The position numbers and the translations under genes were made by a program. Below are positions 1-6,411 of a DNA stretch of 18,786 nt, piece after piece. The notes beneath the pieces were generated by a model. The model did not search any database and had not been told where the DNA came from. It saw only the letters and a list, made by a program, of their open reading frames with translations. Position 1 is the stretch's first letter; every line of letters begins with the position of its first letter. Origin of the DNA: Promethearchaeota archaeon (GTDB taxonomy: Archaea > Asgardarchaeota > Lokiarchaeia > Sigynarchaeales > SOKP01); assembly GCA_016839905.1 (NCBI GenBank), contig JAEOTJ010000224.1, forward strand, positions 1-18,786, given 5' to 3'.

Positions 1-1
1 A

Positions 2-1033
2 ATGATGTACATGTCTACTATAGGTTTTGGCCTTGCTCTTGGAAATGCTTTCATTGCTTTATCTCGAATTAAAGACCTGAATAAATTTACCACCTTAGAA
101 AGAAGTGCCCATAAACTTAACGGACGTATTGCGGCTATGATTTTTTATATATTATCCGCCATGTGTATTTATTTTGCTTTGTTGCCTCGGATAAATCCTG
201 AGCGATATGGTGAATTATTATCGCCTACTGTATTTACTCATACTTTTATTGGTGGATTTATAGCTTTTATATTATTTACTATAAAGATTTTCTTCGCAAG
301 ATTTAAAAAAGATACAATTTACGCTAAAGGAAAAGTTCTTGGACCCATCGGAATTACGGGATGGTTTATTGCTTATTTTACAAGCAATATTGATTTCTAT
401 TTCTTCGCAAGTACAGCACAGGGTGCTCACCTACCACTCCCAGAATTAATGCCTAATTATTTAATCTCCTTGATTTATTCTTTTTCTATAGGATTTTTCA
501 TATATTTTTCAGTAAAAGCAATAAGTTATAAAAAATCCGGCGGATCTACACAAAAACAGACTTTACACGGTGTTGCAATGATTCTACATGGAATTACATT
601 TGGATATGAAGGTAGTGCAAAAGAATTAATTGGAACACCCGTCCTCTATAAATATGTTTTTCCTAAAACATATCAATTTTTAGAACGATTCGCCCAAAAA
701 ATAGGTCTCGATCTTGAAGAATTGAAAAAACATAATTTAAATGAAGCGATGGATATTGTAATGAAAAAGTTTGCAGAAATAGGTATGGCTGAAAAGATCA
801 AAATAGATTGGGTCTCCGATAGCGAATTTACTGTTGAATCAATCAATTGTTCCACCGCAGTTGTTAGATCCTATATGAATGAAGATGAATTAACGAATTC
901 AATTTGTCCTTGGGCGATTTTAGCCGCAACAATCGTGAATTCCTTGACAGGAAAGGATTTAGAGATTAATCCAAGCGAATTCAATAAGATAGGGTCCAAA
1001 AGTAAGTTAAAAATCTTGGATAAAGAAAAGTAG
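2..1033 (+). CDS. Membrane protein with soluble C-terminal domain (5' end probably cut by window edge)
   Basis: I do not recognise a named family for the whole protein. The first ~175 residues carry about five hydrophobic segments (roughly residues 1-20, 44-62, 79-97, 113-130 and 151-172). Two histidines sit next to membrane segments, H37 in AHKLNGR and H80 in FTHTFIGG, a pattern seen in cytochrome b561-like haem proteins, so haem binding is possible but unproven. Residues ~188-343 are soluble, with a Cys at INCST and a CPWA motif (residues ~279 and ~303), which may be a ligand- or metal-binding domain. The reading frame is open to base 1, with three Met codons in the first 13 bases, so the true start may lie outside the window. 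It ends in TAG, followed by ~200 bases of AT-rich non-coding DNA. Confidence 0.75.
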   Translation: MMYMSTIGFGLALGNAFIALSRIKDLNKFTTLERSAHKLNGRIAAMIFYILSAMCIYFALLPRINPERYGELLSPTVFTHTFIGGFIAFILFTIKIFFARFKKDTIYAKGKVLGPIGITGWFIAYFTSNIDFYFFASTAQGAHLPLPELMPNYLISLIYSFSIGFFIYFSVKAISYKKSGGSTQKQTLHGVAMILHGITFGYEGSAKELIGTPVLYKYVFPKTYQFLERFAQKIGLDLEELKKHNLNEAMDIVMKKFAEIGMAEKIKIDWVSDSEFTVESINCSTAVVRSYMNEDELTNSICPWAILAATIVNSLTGKDLEINPSEFNKIGSKSKLKILDKEK

Positions 1034-1176
1034 AAATAATTTTTGTATTTTTATTGAATATTTATTAAAATCTTTCATACTTTTTCCTAAGATTATCATA
1101 CTCAAGATTGCTCATTTTTTACCCATTTTTCATATTAGTTTAAGAAATTTTCATATTATAATGTAAAACAGCAGAC

Positions 1177-1184
1177 TTTAAATA
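1177..1184 (+). promoter_or_regulatory. TATA-like box of the small 1236-1331 unit
   Basis: The octamer TTTAAATA is preceded by gcagac and lies about 50 bases before an ATG at 1236. The same CTTTAAATATT string recurs at 1458-1468 before the GyrI-like gene, which suggests a shared local promoter type. Confidence 0.4.
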
Positions 1185-1235
1185 TTGGAATAATAATTAT
1201 ATTATTATAAAAATAAAACTTTGGGTTGTAAAAAT

Positions 1236-1331
1236 ATGAAAATAGTAAAAAAGAAAACAAAAACTACCTCCACCTCCTGCAAAAGTTGATCTGATATCCA
1301 GATTAGCGGTGACTGTGGGACAAGCTGTTAA
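1236..1331 (+). pseudogene. Small G+C-rich mini-gene, apparently frameshifted in an A-rich run
   Basis: This island of about 50% G+C sits between a TATA-like box and a T11 run, in DNA that is otherwise very AT-rich. From ATG 1236 the frame begins MKIVKKKTKTTSTSCKS and meets TGA at 1287-1289. Continuing past it gives SDIQISGDCGTSC and then TAA at 1329. One base over, codons 1264-1331 read LPPPPAKVDLISRLAVTVG, then QAVK, and end at TAA 1332-1334. That second frame has mostly A/T third positions, as the neighbours do, while the first is rich in C/G third positions. Removing one A from the run at 1247-1263 would join the ATG to the second frame and give a 32-aa Lys-rich protein. It could be a decayed gene, an assembly indel, a frameshifted gene or a structured RNA. 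No function can be given. Confidence 0.4.
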
Positions 1332-1350
1332 ATAAACCTAAACTTATTTC

Positions 1351-1361
1351 TTTTTTTTTTT
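1351..1361 (+). terminator. T11 terminator after the mini-gene
   Basis: Eleven consecutive T lie 20 bases after the last stop codon of the 1236-1334 island, preceded by the weak inverted repeat AATAA...TTATT. This is typical of archaeal intrinsic termination and marks the island as its own short transcript. Confidence 0.55.
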
Positions 1362-1458
1362 ACTTTCTCAAAAATTCATTTCCAATCATCTAATGAATCT
1401 TTATTCAACTTCTTCAATATAAGTTAAAAATAGAGATATAAATTTAAGACTCTTTACC

Positions 1459-1466
1459 TTTAAATA
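1459..1466 (+). promoter_or_regulatory. TATA-like box of the GyrI-like gene
   Basis: TTTAAATA in the context CCTTTAAATATTCG lies 75 bases before the ATG at 1541. The rest of 1362-1540 is AT-rich and shows no other gene; I see only a weak TGAAT/ATTCA hairpin near 1393. Confidence 0.4.
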
Positions 1467-1540
1467 TTCGACAAAATTAAAATTATTATCTTTAAATTTT
1501 AATAATAATATCTAAACTATAAAAAATTAGAGAGATCTTT

Positions 1541-1999
1541 ATGAAATACGATTGTAAAGTTATTGAACAACTCGCTCAACCTGCTTTATCTGTCCGAACA
1601 CGGTCATCTGTAGAAAAAATACCCCAAATATTAGGAGAAACCTTTAATATGATAATGCAATATATAACTAGTTTAGGAGAACAGATGACAGGGGCACCCT
1701 ATGTTGCATATTATAATCTAAATATGCAAGATTTGGACATTGAAATTGGAATCCCCGTATCTAAAAAATTACCAGATAAGGAAAATATTAAAGCAAGTGA
1801 GATGCATGCAGGAAAATGTGCCACAGTTTTACATATTGGACCTTTTAGTGAGATGGAATCCACCTATAATGCCCTTAATAAATGGATTGAAGAAAATGGA
1901 TACGAAGCAACGGGAGTCGCATATGAAATTTATATAGATGATCCAAAAGAAACGCCCATAGAAGAATTAAAGACCCAAATAATGTTACCTCTAAAATGA
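1541..1999 (+). CDS. GyrI-like / AraC effector-binding domain protein
   Basis: This stand-alone small-molecule-binding domain (152 aa) belongs to the GyrI-like fold, also called the SOUL/BacR effector-binding fold. Family hallmarks are the opening pattern of a strand followed by ALSVRTRSSVEKIP, the middle stretch APYVAYYN...DIEIGIPV, the strand CATVLHIGPFSEMESTYNALNKW, and the ending YEIYIDDP...I.LPLK. Members bind hydrophobic or amphipathic ligands; some inhibit DNA gyrase or serve as drug sensors in regulators. There is no DNA-binding domain here, so it probably acts alone as a ligand binder or hydrolase-like protein. A weak purine-rich GAGAGAT lies before the ATG. The gene is monocistronic and ends in a T10 run. 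Confidence 0.8.
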   Translation: MKYDCKVIEQLAQPALSVRTRSSVEKIPQILGETFNMIMQYITSLGEQMTGAPYVAYYNLNMQDLDIEIGIPVSKKLPDKENIKASEMHAGKCATVLHIGPFSEMESTYNALNKWIEENGYEATGVAYEIYIDDPKETPIEELKTQIMLPLK

Positions 2000-2025
2000 G
2001 TAAATTATTAATCATTTTAGTAAAA

Positions 2026-2035
2026 TTTTTTTTTT
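2026..2035 (+). terminator. T10 terminator of the GyrI-like gene
   Basis: Ten T residues start 27 bases after the TGA of the GyrI-like gene. The next ~165 bases up to alba are AT-rich and show no gene. Confidence 0.5.
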
Positions 2036-2202
2036 ATATTGCTCCTTTAAAAACCTTAAGTATTTTTTTGTATTGTCGTTCTAATTATTCCATAATTCTT
2101 CTTAAATTAAACTTAATTAAACAATATTTTATTATGAGTTAAAAAGCAGTATAAAACTAAAAAAATATAAATAAAAAAATCCTTCAAAAAAGCGATTTCT
2201 TC

Positions 2203-2502
2203 TTATTTAGGAGGCGAAAGAACTATCTCCATTGAGCTTACATTATTTTCGCGGTCATCCTCGCCCTTAAGTTGCTCCGTAGTAATTTGAATATCTTTAT
2301 ATTCGACTCCTTTCAAAAAATTGTTTTTTAAAATCTCGCATATATCGACTGCGTGTGAAATCGCTCTGCCGCGAGCCTTTACAGTACAATCTTCTCCTTT
2401 ATTCAAGACCATCATCACCGCCATTACATAATTCATCGTAGGACGACGTCCAATAAAGACAGCGTTCTCTTGACCAGGTTCCTTTTTTCCTTTTTTAGAC
2501 AT
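2203..2502 (-). CDS. albA: DNA/RNA-binding protein Alba
   Basis: Alba is a small dimeric nucleic-acid-binding protein that coats archaeal chromosomes and also binds RNA; acetylation of a Lys in the N-terminal loop tunes its affinity in some species. The 99-aa protein has the family pattern: a basic N-terminus, then NAVFIGRRPTMNYVMAVMM (residues ~13-31), then VKARGRAISHAVDICEIL (residues ~41-58), then a hydrophobic ITTEQL strand and a closing MEIVLSPP strand. In most Albas the position after IG is K, often a KK pair; here it is R19-R20, which keeps the charge but would not be acetylated the same way. The gene is monocistronic with its own TATA box. Identification is firm. Confidence 0.93.
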   Translation of the reverse strand: MSKKGKKEPGQENAVFIGRRPTMNYVMAVMMVLNKGEDCTVKARGRAISHAVDICEILKNNFLKGVEYKDIQITTEQLKGEDDRENNVSSMEIVLSPPK

Positions 2503-2539
2503 TTTCTATTTTCTCTGAATTGTTTTTTTTTTAATTCAC

Positions 2540-2545
2540 TATATA
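2540..2545 (-). promoter_or_regulatory. TATA box of alba
   Basis: TATATA on the minus strand lies ~38 bases before the alba ATG, at a spacing that gives a very short leader. An A10 run (plus-strand T 2523-2532) lies between it and the start. Confidence 0.45.
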
Positions 2546-2571
2546 GGTTATAAGAAAGGAAAAAGGAAAAG

Positions 2572-2579
2572 AAAAAAAA
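2572..2579 (-). terminator. T8 run ending the flavodoxin/phosphatidyltransferase unit
   Basis: The minus strand reads eight T about 19 bases after the stop of the phosphatidyltransferase gene, and T-rich DNA also covers its last codons. Confidence 0.4.
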
Positions 2580-2597
2580 CTTTATCTTTTTTTTATA

Positions 2598-3125
2598 CTA
2601 TTTTTTTTTTATCCCATATAAAGCTAATATTCGACTAGCTATTGATATTAAAGTAAATATTAAAAAACAAGTTAAAATATGAAATGTAAAATGTGCTTCA
2701 ATATCAATTAAAGTTATCACTAGCATGCCAAATAAGAAGGTTCCATAATATTTTCCTACAGGATCATAAATAGGGCCATCAATTTTAGAAGTAATAAGAA
2801 ATTGTACAAATAAAAGAATTACAGCAATTAATACCCATAAGGGATAGATTTCCTTTATTGTAAAAGCGACAATTGTAAAAAAAATACAAGAAAAATCTCC
2901 AAAAATATCAAGATGACAGCCTAATTTAGAAGAAACATCTAATTTACGAGCTAAATTGCCATCTAATATATCTGAAAGGATATCCAATATAAAAAATGTA
3001 AGAGCTAAATAGAATTGTTCAATTAGAATTAAAATGAAAAGAAATAGAGAAGTTATTATCCTATAGAGACTAAGAAGGTTAGGTAAGTAATTTTTTAATT
3101 GAAAATCCTTAGAATCTTGAAGCAT
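2598..3125 (-). CDS. CDP-alcohol phosphatidyltransferase family membrane enzyme
   Basis: The protein joins a CDP-activated lipid to a small alcohol (or the reverse) to make a phospholipid head group in the membrane. The complete signature D52xxD55G56xxA59R60...G69xxxD73xxxD77 is visible, so the metal and CDP site is intact. At 175 aa it has about six hydrophobic helices (around residues 22-40, 40-58, 78-95, 95-112, 130-145 and 148-168), the usual size for the family. In archaea such enzymes make archaetidyl-serine, -glycerol or -inositol-phosphate; the sequence does not tell me which. Its ATG follows directly on the stop of the membrane-anchored flavodoxin-like gene (one base between), so the two are co-transcribed. 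Confidence 0.85.
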   Translation of the reverse strand: MLQDSKDFQLKNYLPNLLSLYRIITSLFLFILILIEQFYLALTFFILDILSDILDGNLARKLDVSSKLGCHLDIFGDFSCIFFTIVAFTIKEIYPLWVLIAVILLFVQFLITSKIDGPIYDPVGKYYGTFLFGMLVITLIDIEAHFTFHILTCFLIFTLISIASRILALYGIKKK

Positions 3126-3126
3126 A

Positions 3127-3711
3127 TTAAACTATATCCTTTCCTGCTTGATAACTGATTTGGGAGGCATCTCCACCTTCATTATTTATCATGAATAACA
3201 CCAAGGAGCTAACCACTGTTCCATTTACATCATTTACCATACTTTCCATTGAATTTAGAGCCTTATTCGATTGTCCAGAAGTTACTATTACTGTAATGTT
3301 CTTTTTTTCTAAATTACCCAATTTTTTAAAATAAGTTGTTACTGAAGGATGAGGTTTTCCTCCGTATGTTGGACTCCCAAATACTAACAAATCATAACTA
3401 GATAAATCTGTTGGCGTTTGAGAGCTTATAGTCGTAACATCAATTCTCCAATCATCATCCTTAAGTCCTTCTATGAAAGCGTAAGTCATATCTTTTTGAA
3501 ATGAACTAATTCCTGGCCTATAGGCAACAAAGGCTTTTCCAGTAGCACCATCAGGATTTATTGTTTCAACATCGCTTACAATATCCGAACTTAAGAATAA
3601 AAATGAATAAACCCCAGCTATAGTCATGGAAATAATTGAAAGTAACAGAAGAGATAATGCGATTTTTTTCTTGGTTGAGTAAGTAGAAATTTTTCTTTTT
3701 ATTCTTTTCAT
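3127..3711 (-). CDS. Membrane-anchored flavodoxin-like protein
   Basis: A Lys/Arg-rich start (MKRIKRK) is followed by one hydrophobic helix (about residues 18-41), which should anchor the protein with a flavodoxin-like domain from residue ~58. The domain has the first strand GKAFVAYRPG, a LLVFGSPTYGGKPHPSV stretch matching the flavodoxin loop that covers the flavin, and a late ITVIVTSG strand. The phosphate-binding loop YRPGISSF departs from the canonical T/S-x-T-G-x-T, so FMN binding is likely but not certain. Charge distribution does not clearly settle which side of the membrane carries the domain. It is the first gene of a pair with the CDP-alcohol phosphatidyltransferase. The gene ends a little early for a full flavodoxin, in GKDIV. 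Confidence 0.75.
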   Translation of the reverse strand: MKRIKRKISTYSTKKKIALSLLLLSIISMTIAGVYSFLFLSSDIVSDVETINPDGATGKAFVAYRPGISSFQKDMTYAFIEGLKDDDWRIDVTTISSQTPTDLSSYDLLVFGSPTYGGKPHPSVTTYFKKLGNLEKKNITVIVTSGQSNKALNSMESMVNDVNGTVVSSLVLFMINNEGGDASQISYQAGKDIV

Positions 3712-3864
3712 ATCAATAATGAATATAGATTTGTTTTATTACTAATTATAAATTAATCTAATAATTAAAAAAATACGGAGTCCAATTTTTAGAGATTGAC
3801 ATAAAAAAAAAATAAAATTTGTATAATCTTAATCTTTTTATTCTTATGAATTATTTATCTTATT
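3712..3864. promoter_or_regulatory. Divergent promoter region, flavodoxin-like gene versus radical SAM gene
   Basis: These 153 bases are nearly all A/T and hold both start regions. TATA-like strings include TATAAATTA near 3747 and GTATAATC near 3821. An ATG at 3846 is out of frame with the radical SAM gene, which supports 3865 as its start. Confidence 0.4.
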
Positions 3865-5130
3865 ATGAATACAAACTTCTATCCGTATCTTCCAAGGCAT
3901 ATAACTCTTAGAAGGTATGAAGAAGTACATATTTATGATTTAAAAATCGATGAGTCTTATATAATTGATGAGGAAGCATATTCGGTTTTGAAACTCGTTG
4001 ATGGTCATACATCTTATCAAGACATTACGGATAAATATCCTAAAGAAAAACAAGGAGAAGTTATTGAAGCTTTAGAAACTTTTCAAGAATTAGGGGTTAT
4101 CTTAGATAATTTAGAAGAGGTTGAGAATGTTAACATAATAAACTTGACATATCAAAATTTACCTGAAATCAATCCATTTAATCCCCCTTATTTAAAATTT
4201 TTAATGATTAATCTTACTGAAAAGTGTAATCTGGCATGTAAGCACTGTTATATTACAGATAAGAATCTAATTGACTTTCCACTCGAAGAATTGAAAAAAA
4301 TCATTCAAGAATTTAATGAACTACAAGGGATAAAGCTTGTTTTAACCGGAGGGGAGCCTTTTCTATACTCAAAATTAAAAGAATTGCTGGAATTTTTAAT
4401 AGATATTCCATTGCAGAAGATTTTCTTATCTAATGGAGTCTTAATAAAAGATTATATGGATACTTTAAATTTAATTAAAGAAAATAATATTGAAGTTTAT
4501 ATAAGTATTGATGGTTTAAAAGAGTCACATAATGATTTTAGAGATGCGAATTGCTTTGATGACTCAATTGAGGGCATTAAACTGCTATTAGATAATGGGA
4601 TTGATGTTTCCATTAACACGATGGTCCATAAACAAAATTTAAAAGATTTCGACGGTATATTAAAGTTAATAAAATCATTAGGAACTATTAAAAATTGGGC
4701 AGTTGATATACCTACTTTTGACGATAACACGCCTCAAGAGATTTTAGATAAATACAAGATTATTCCTGAAGAAGGGGGTCAATTTTTAAAAGATTATGGA
4801 TGGGGGGTAATTTATGAATCAGAAGGAGAACCCGTAGATTATGCTTGTGGACCTTATTTAATGGCTATAGATGTCACGGGGGTAATTACTAAATGTGGAT
4901 TTTTTACAGAAGAAAGTCCGGGTAATATCTTCAAGCTTGGTTTAAAGAAAAGTTGGGAAGCTATACAAAAAAGATGTAGTTGGAACATTTATGAGTTAGC
5001 TTGTGAAGAGAAAGATTGTGAATATCTCAAAGAATGTCGAGGGGGATGTAGATATAGGGCATTTAAAGATACAAGAAATATTATGGGAATAGATTTATAT
5101 AAGTGCTGGCAATTTGGAAAGTTAAAATAA
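3865..5130 (+). CDS. Radical SAM/SPASM peptide maturase with fused PqqD-like recognition domain
   Basis: The 421-aa protein has three parts. Residues ~10-85 form a PqqD-like domain (HITLRRYEEV...YIIDEEAYSVLKLVDG), the RiPP recognition element that binds a leader peptide. Residues ~110-320 form the radical SAM core with C121xxxC125xxC128 and a TGGEP motif (161-165), which cleaves S-adenosylmethionine to make a radical. Residues ~328-414 form a SPASM/twitch region with cysteines at 328, 344, 371, 380, 385, 391, 395 and 414, enough for auxiliary [4Fe-4S] clusters. Such enzymes (PqqE, mycofactocin and sactipeptide maturases) form carbon-carbon or thioether links in ribosomally made peptides. The spacing C380-x4-C385 differs slightly from the usual CxxC. 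The partner peptide is not certain; see the 53-aa gene at 5436-5597. An 84-aa gene follows on the same strand. Confidence 0.88.
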   Translation: MNTNFYPYLPRHITLRRYEEVHIYDLKIDESYIIDEEAYSVLKLVDGHTSYQDITDKYPKEKQGEVIEALETFQELGVILDNLEEVENVNIINLTYQNLPEINPFNPPYLKFLMINLTEKCNLACKHCYITDKNLIDFPLEELKKIIQEFNELQGIKLVLTGGEPFLYSKLKELLEFLIDIPLQKIFLSNGVLIKDYMDTLNLIKENNIEVYISIDGLKESHNDFRDANCFDDSIEGIKLLLDNGIDVSINTMVHKQNLKDFDGILKLIKSLGTIKNWAVDIPTFDDNTPQEILDKYKIIPEEGGQFLKDYGWGVIYESEGEPVDYACGPYLMAIDVTGVITKCGFFTEESPGNIFKLGLKKSWEAIQKRCSWNIYELACEEKDCEYLKECRGGCRYRAFKDTRNIMGIDLYKCWQFGKLK

Positions 5131-5163
5131 TAAAATGAAAGATAGATTTTAAAAATAATATTA

Positions 5164-5168
5164 GAGGT
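5164..5168 (+). promoter_or_regulatory. Ribosome binding site of the 84-aa gene
   Basis: GAGGT ends 7 bases before the ATG at 5176. Clear Shine-Dalgarno sites are uncommon in this window, so it supports the start and translation from the radical SAM transcript. Confidence 0.5.
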
Positions 5169-5175
5169 TATATTA

Positions 5176-5430
5176 ATGGATAAAAAACATGAGATAATCC
5201 GCACAGAAGACGATATTAGTCAATTAGATAGGCAAATAATTAACGCGGTCTGTCAAAAATGTAACTTTTACGCTGAAGATCAAGAATATTGGGAAAAAGA
5301 ATATGAATGTGGCGCATATAAATTTATTCGCCAACTCCTTGAGGATAAAGTAATTATTATTGATGAAATCGAAGATGTTTTTAAAAAAATTGATCTTAAT
5401 CCAGATAGAGATTTAAAAAAAAAAAAATAA
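5176..5430 (+). CDS. Small three-cysteine protein downstream of the radical SAM maturase
   Basis: I do not recognise the family. The 84-aa protein is acidic and mostly helical by composition, with C26-QK-C29 and a third Cys in ECGAY (C45), a set that could bind a metal or cluster. It ends in four lysines coded by an A13 run, so the exact C-terminus is sensitive to indels. It starts 45 bases after the radical SAM stop with a good ribosome site, so the two are very likely one transcript and may work together, for example as accessory protein or partner of the maturase. A role as substrate is less likely because the Cys residues lie in the middle and no leader/core division shows. Confidence 0.7.
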   Translation: MDKKHEIIRTEDDISQLDRQIINAVCQKCNFYAEDQEYWEKEYECGAYKFIRQLLEDKVIIIDEIEDVFKKIDLNPDRDLKKKK

Positions 5431-5443
5431 ATAAGTTATTTAT
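5427..5443. terminator. Bidirectional terminator between convergent small genes
   Basis: The 17-base string ATAAATAAGTTATTTAT is a perfect inverted repeat about G5435. It is flanked by A13 on the left (T13 on the minus strand) and by T6 on the right. It contains the stop codons of both converging genes (TAA 5428-5430 plus, TAA 5438-5436 minus), so it can end both transcripts. Confidence 0.6.
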
Positions 5444-5597
5444 CCTTTTTTAGCTTTACATCAGATCTTTGAATGCCTACTTCTTTACTACCAGGTATCG
5501 CTGTACCACATTGATCTTTTTTAGCCTCATTTGCTTTAAGAGCTTTATCTAATTCAGCTTCCAACTCATCATCTGATATATCTTTTTTATCTACCAT
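5436..5597 (-). CDS. 53-aa peptide, candidate RiPP precursor or small conserved protein
   Basis: The frame starts at ATG 5597 and ends at TAA 5436. The first half is an acidic amphipathic helix (MVDKKDISDDELEAELDKAL), followed by KANEAKK. Then the character changes to DQCGTAIPGSKEVGIQRSDV and a Lys-rich tail. A charged helical leader followed by a core with a single Cys, Gly and Pro is how many radical-SAM-modified precursor peptides look. The gene converges on the radical SAM operon with only five bases between stop codons, sharing a palindromic terminator. It also follows the FTR gene on the same strand after 81 bases. Codon third positions match the neighbours, so it looks like a real gene. 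Its assignment as the maturase substrate is inference; a plain small protein remains possible. Confidence 0.6.
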   Translation of the reverse strand: MVDKKDISDDELEAELDKALKANEAKKDQCGTAIPGSKEVGIQRSDVKLKKDK

Positions 5598-5622
5598 AAT
5601 AAATAATGAGAAAAGGGAATAT

Positions 5623-5657
5623 AAAAAAATTTTTATAATAAAACATAAATTATGTTT
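5623..5657 (-). terminator. Hairpin plus T-run after the FTR gene
   Basis: The inverted repeat AAACATAA-A-TTATGTTT (5641-5657) lies 21 bases after the FTR stop. It is followed on the minus strand by a T7 run (plus A 5623-5629). It probably ends the HEAT/Grx/FTR transcript, though the same stretch must also hold the promoter of the 53-aa gene if that gene has its own. Confidence 0.4.
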
Positions 5658-5678
5658 CTTTAAAGGGATTATAATTAT

Positions 5679-6050
5679 TTATGAATTTTCTTTGATAAAA
5701 TCATAAACCGCTTGTTCCTTCCCAATGGGCCTTCTTTCAGGAACTATAATGTACTCCCTTTCTCCATCATAAAAATCAGGCTTTAAATATAAGTTACAAA
5801 AGCAAGCACCATACTCTTTTATGTCATCCGGAGCGTAATCACAGGGACATATGAGATCTCTATCTAATTCCCTCTTGCCACTCGTTAGTCGGCAAGGACA
5901 GGATTGATATCCAAGTGTTTTTTTATTCGAAACTAATCCTTCAATTAAGTTATTTAAAGTTTCATCATCTTTATTTAAAATCCAGTCGTTTTTTCCAAGG
6001 ACCAACTTAATATATTCAATCATTCCTTCTTGCGTTTCCATATTCATCAT
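5679..6050 (-). CDS. Ferredoxin:thioredoxin reductase catalytic (beta) chain family protein
   Basis: The protein belongs to the family that passes electrons from ferredoxin through a [4Fe-4S] cluster to a disulfide on a thioredoxin or glutaredoxin. The three paired-Cys motifs are all present: CPC (residues ~52-54), CPC (~69-71) and CFC (~84-86). In plant-type chains the spacing is CPC-x16-CPC-x8-CHC; here it is x14 and x12 and the His of CHC is Phe, so the cluster environment differs. The 123-aa length is normal. Its ATG overlaps the stop of the glutaredoxin gene by four bases, which points to coupled translation and to that glutaredoxin being its partner. Similar ferredoxin:disulfide reductases are known in methanogens, without the variable chain, and none is seen here. 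Confidence 0.88.
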   Translation of the reverse strand: MMNMETQEGMIEYIKLVLGKNDWILNKDDETLNNLIEGLVSNKKTLGYQSCPCRLTSGKRELDRDLICPCDYAPDDIKEYGACFCNLYLKPDFYDGEREYIIVPERRPIGKEQAVYDFIKENS

Positions 6051-6364
6051 GCTACACCTCTATCTAATAATTGTTGGAATTTATTAAGGTCATAACCAAC
6101 TACATAATCTCCATTACCGATCATGAAAGGATATGAAATTCGCTCTTGATAATTTTTTCTTAATAAATCTAAGATAGCTGATTTTTGAGAATAAGATATT
6201 TTATCTAAATCTACATATCGATATTTAACATTCTGTTCATTCAACCAACGTTTACATTTCTTACACCACATACAAGTACTGAGAGTAAATATTATAATAT
6301 CCCCGCTATCCTTTTTTCCATCTACTTTTATTGTTAAACCATCTATTAATTCTTCAATTGTCAT
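6047..6364 (-). CDS. Glutaredoxin/thioredoxin-like protein, partner of the FTR chain
   Basis: The 105-aa thioredoxin-fold protein has the active site TC31-MW-C34-KKC37 after the strand IIIFTLS. A cis-Pro (ISYP79F) precedes the second half of the fold, and GDYVVGYD follows, as in glutaredoxins. It begins with an extra ~20-residue acidic segment. The third Cys at 37, three residues past the CxxC, is an extra thiol or metal ligand. The overlap with the FTR gene implies that ferredoxin reduces this protein directly, supplying a thiol route independent of NADPH. Substrates are unknown. Confidence 0.85.
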   Translation of the reverse strand: MTIEELIDGLTIKVDGKKDSGDIIIFTLSTCMWCKKCKRWLNEQNVKYRYVDLDKISYSQKSAILDLLRKNYQERISYPFMIGNGDYVVGYDLNKFQQLLDRGVA

Positions 6365-6411
6365 TGTTATTCATTTTTTTAAAGAATTAGTAAAATTTAT
6401 TCTTATGTTTT

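Noticed and set aside
1264..1277. Minus-strand GGAGGTGGAGG as a Shine-Dalgarno site
   Set aside because: The minus-strand frame after it has no start codon at a useful distance and reads into an AT-rich stop.
1236..1331. Selenocysteine peptide as the primary reading of the mini-gene
   Set aside because: The frame through TGA is rich in C/G third positions, unlike the other genes, and I see no G+C-rich archaeal SECIS-like stem before or after it. The alternative frame is better supported, so I call it a possible pseudogene.
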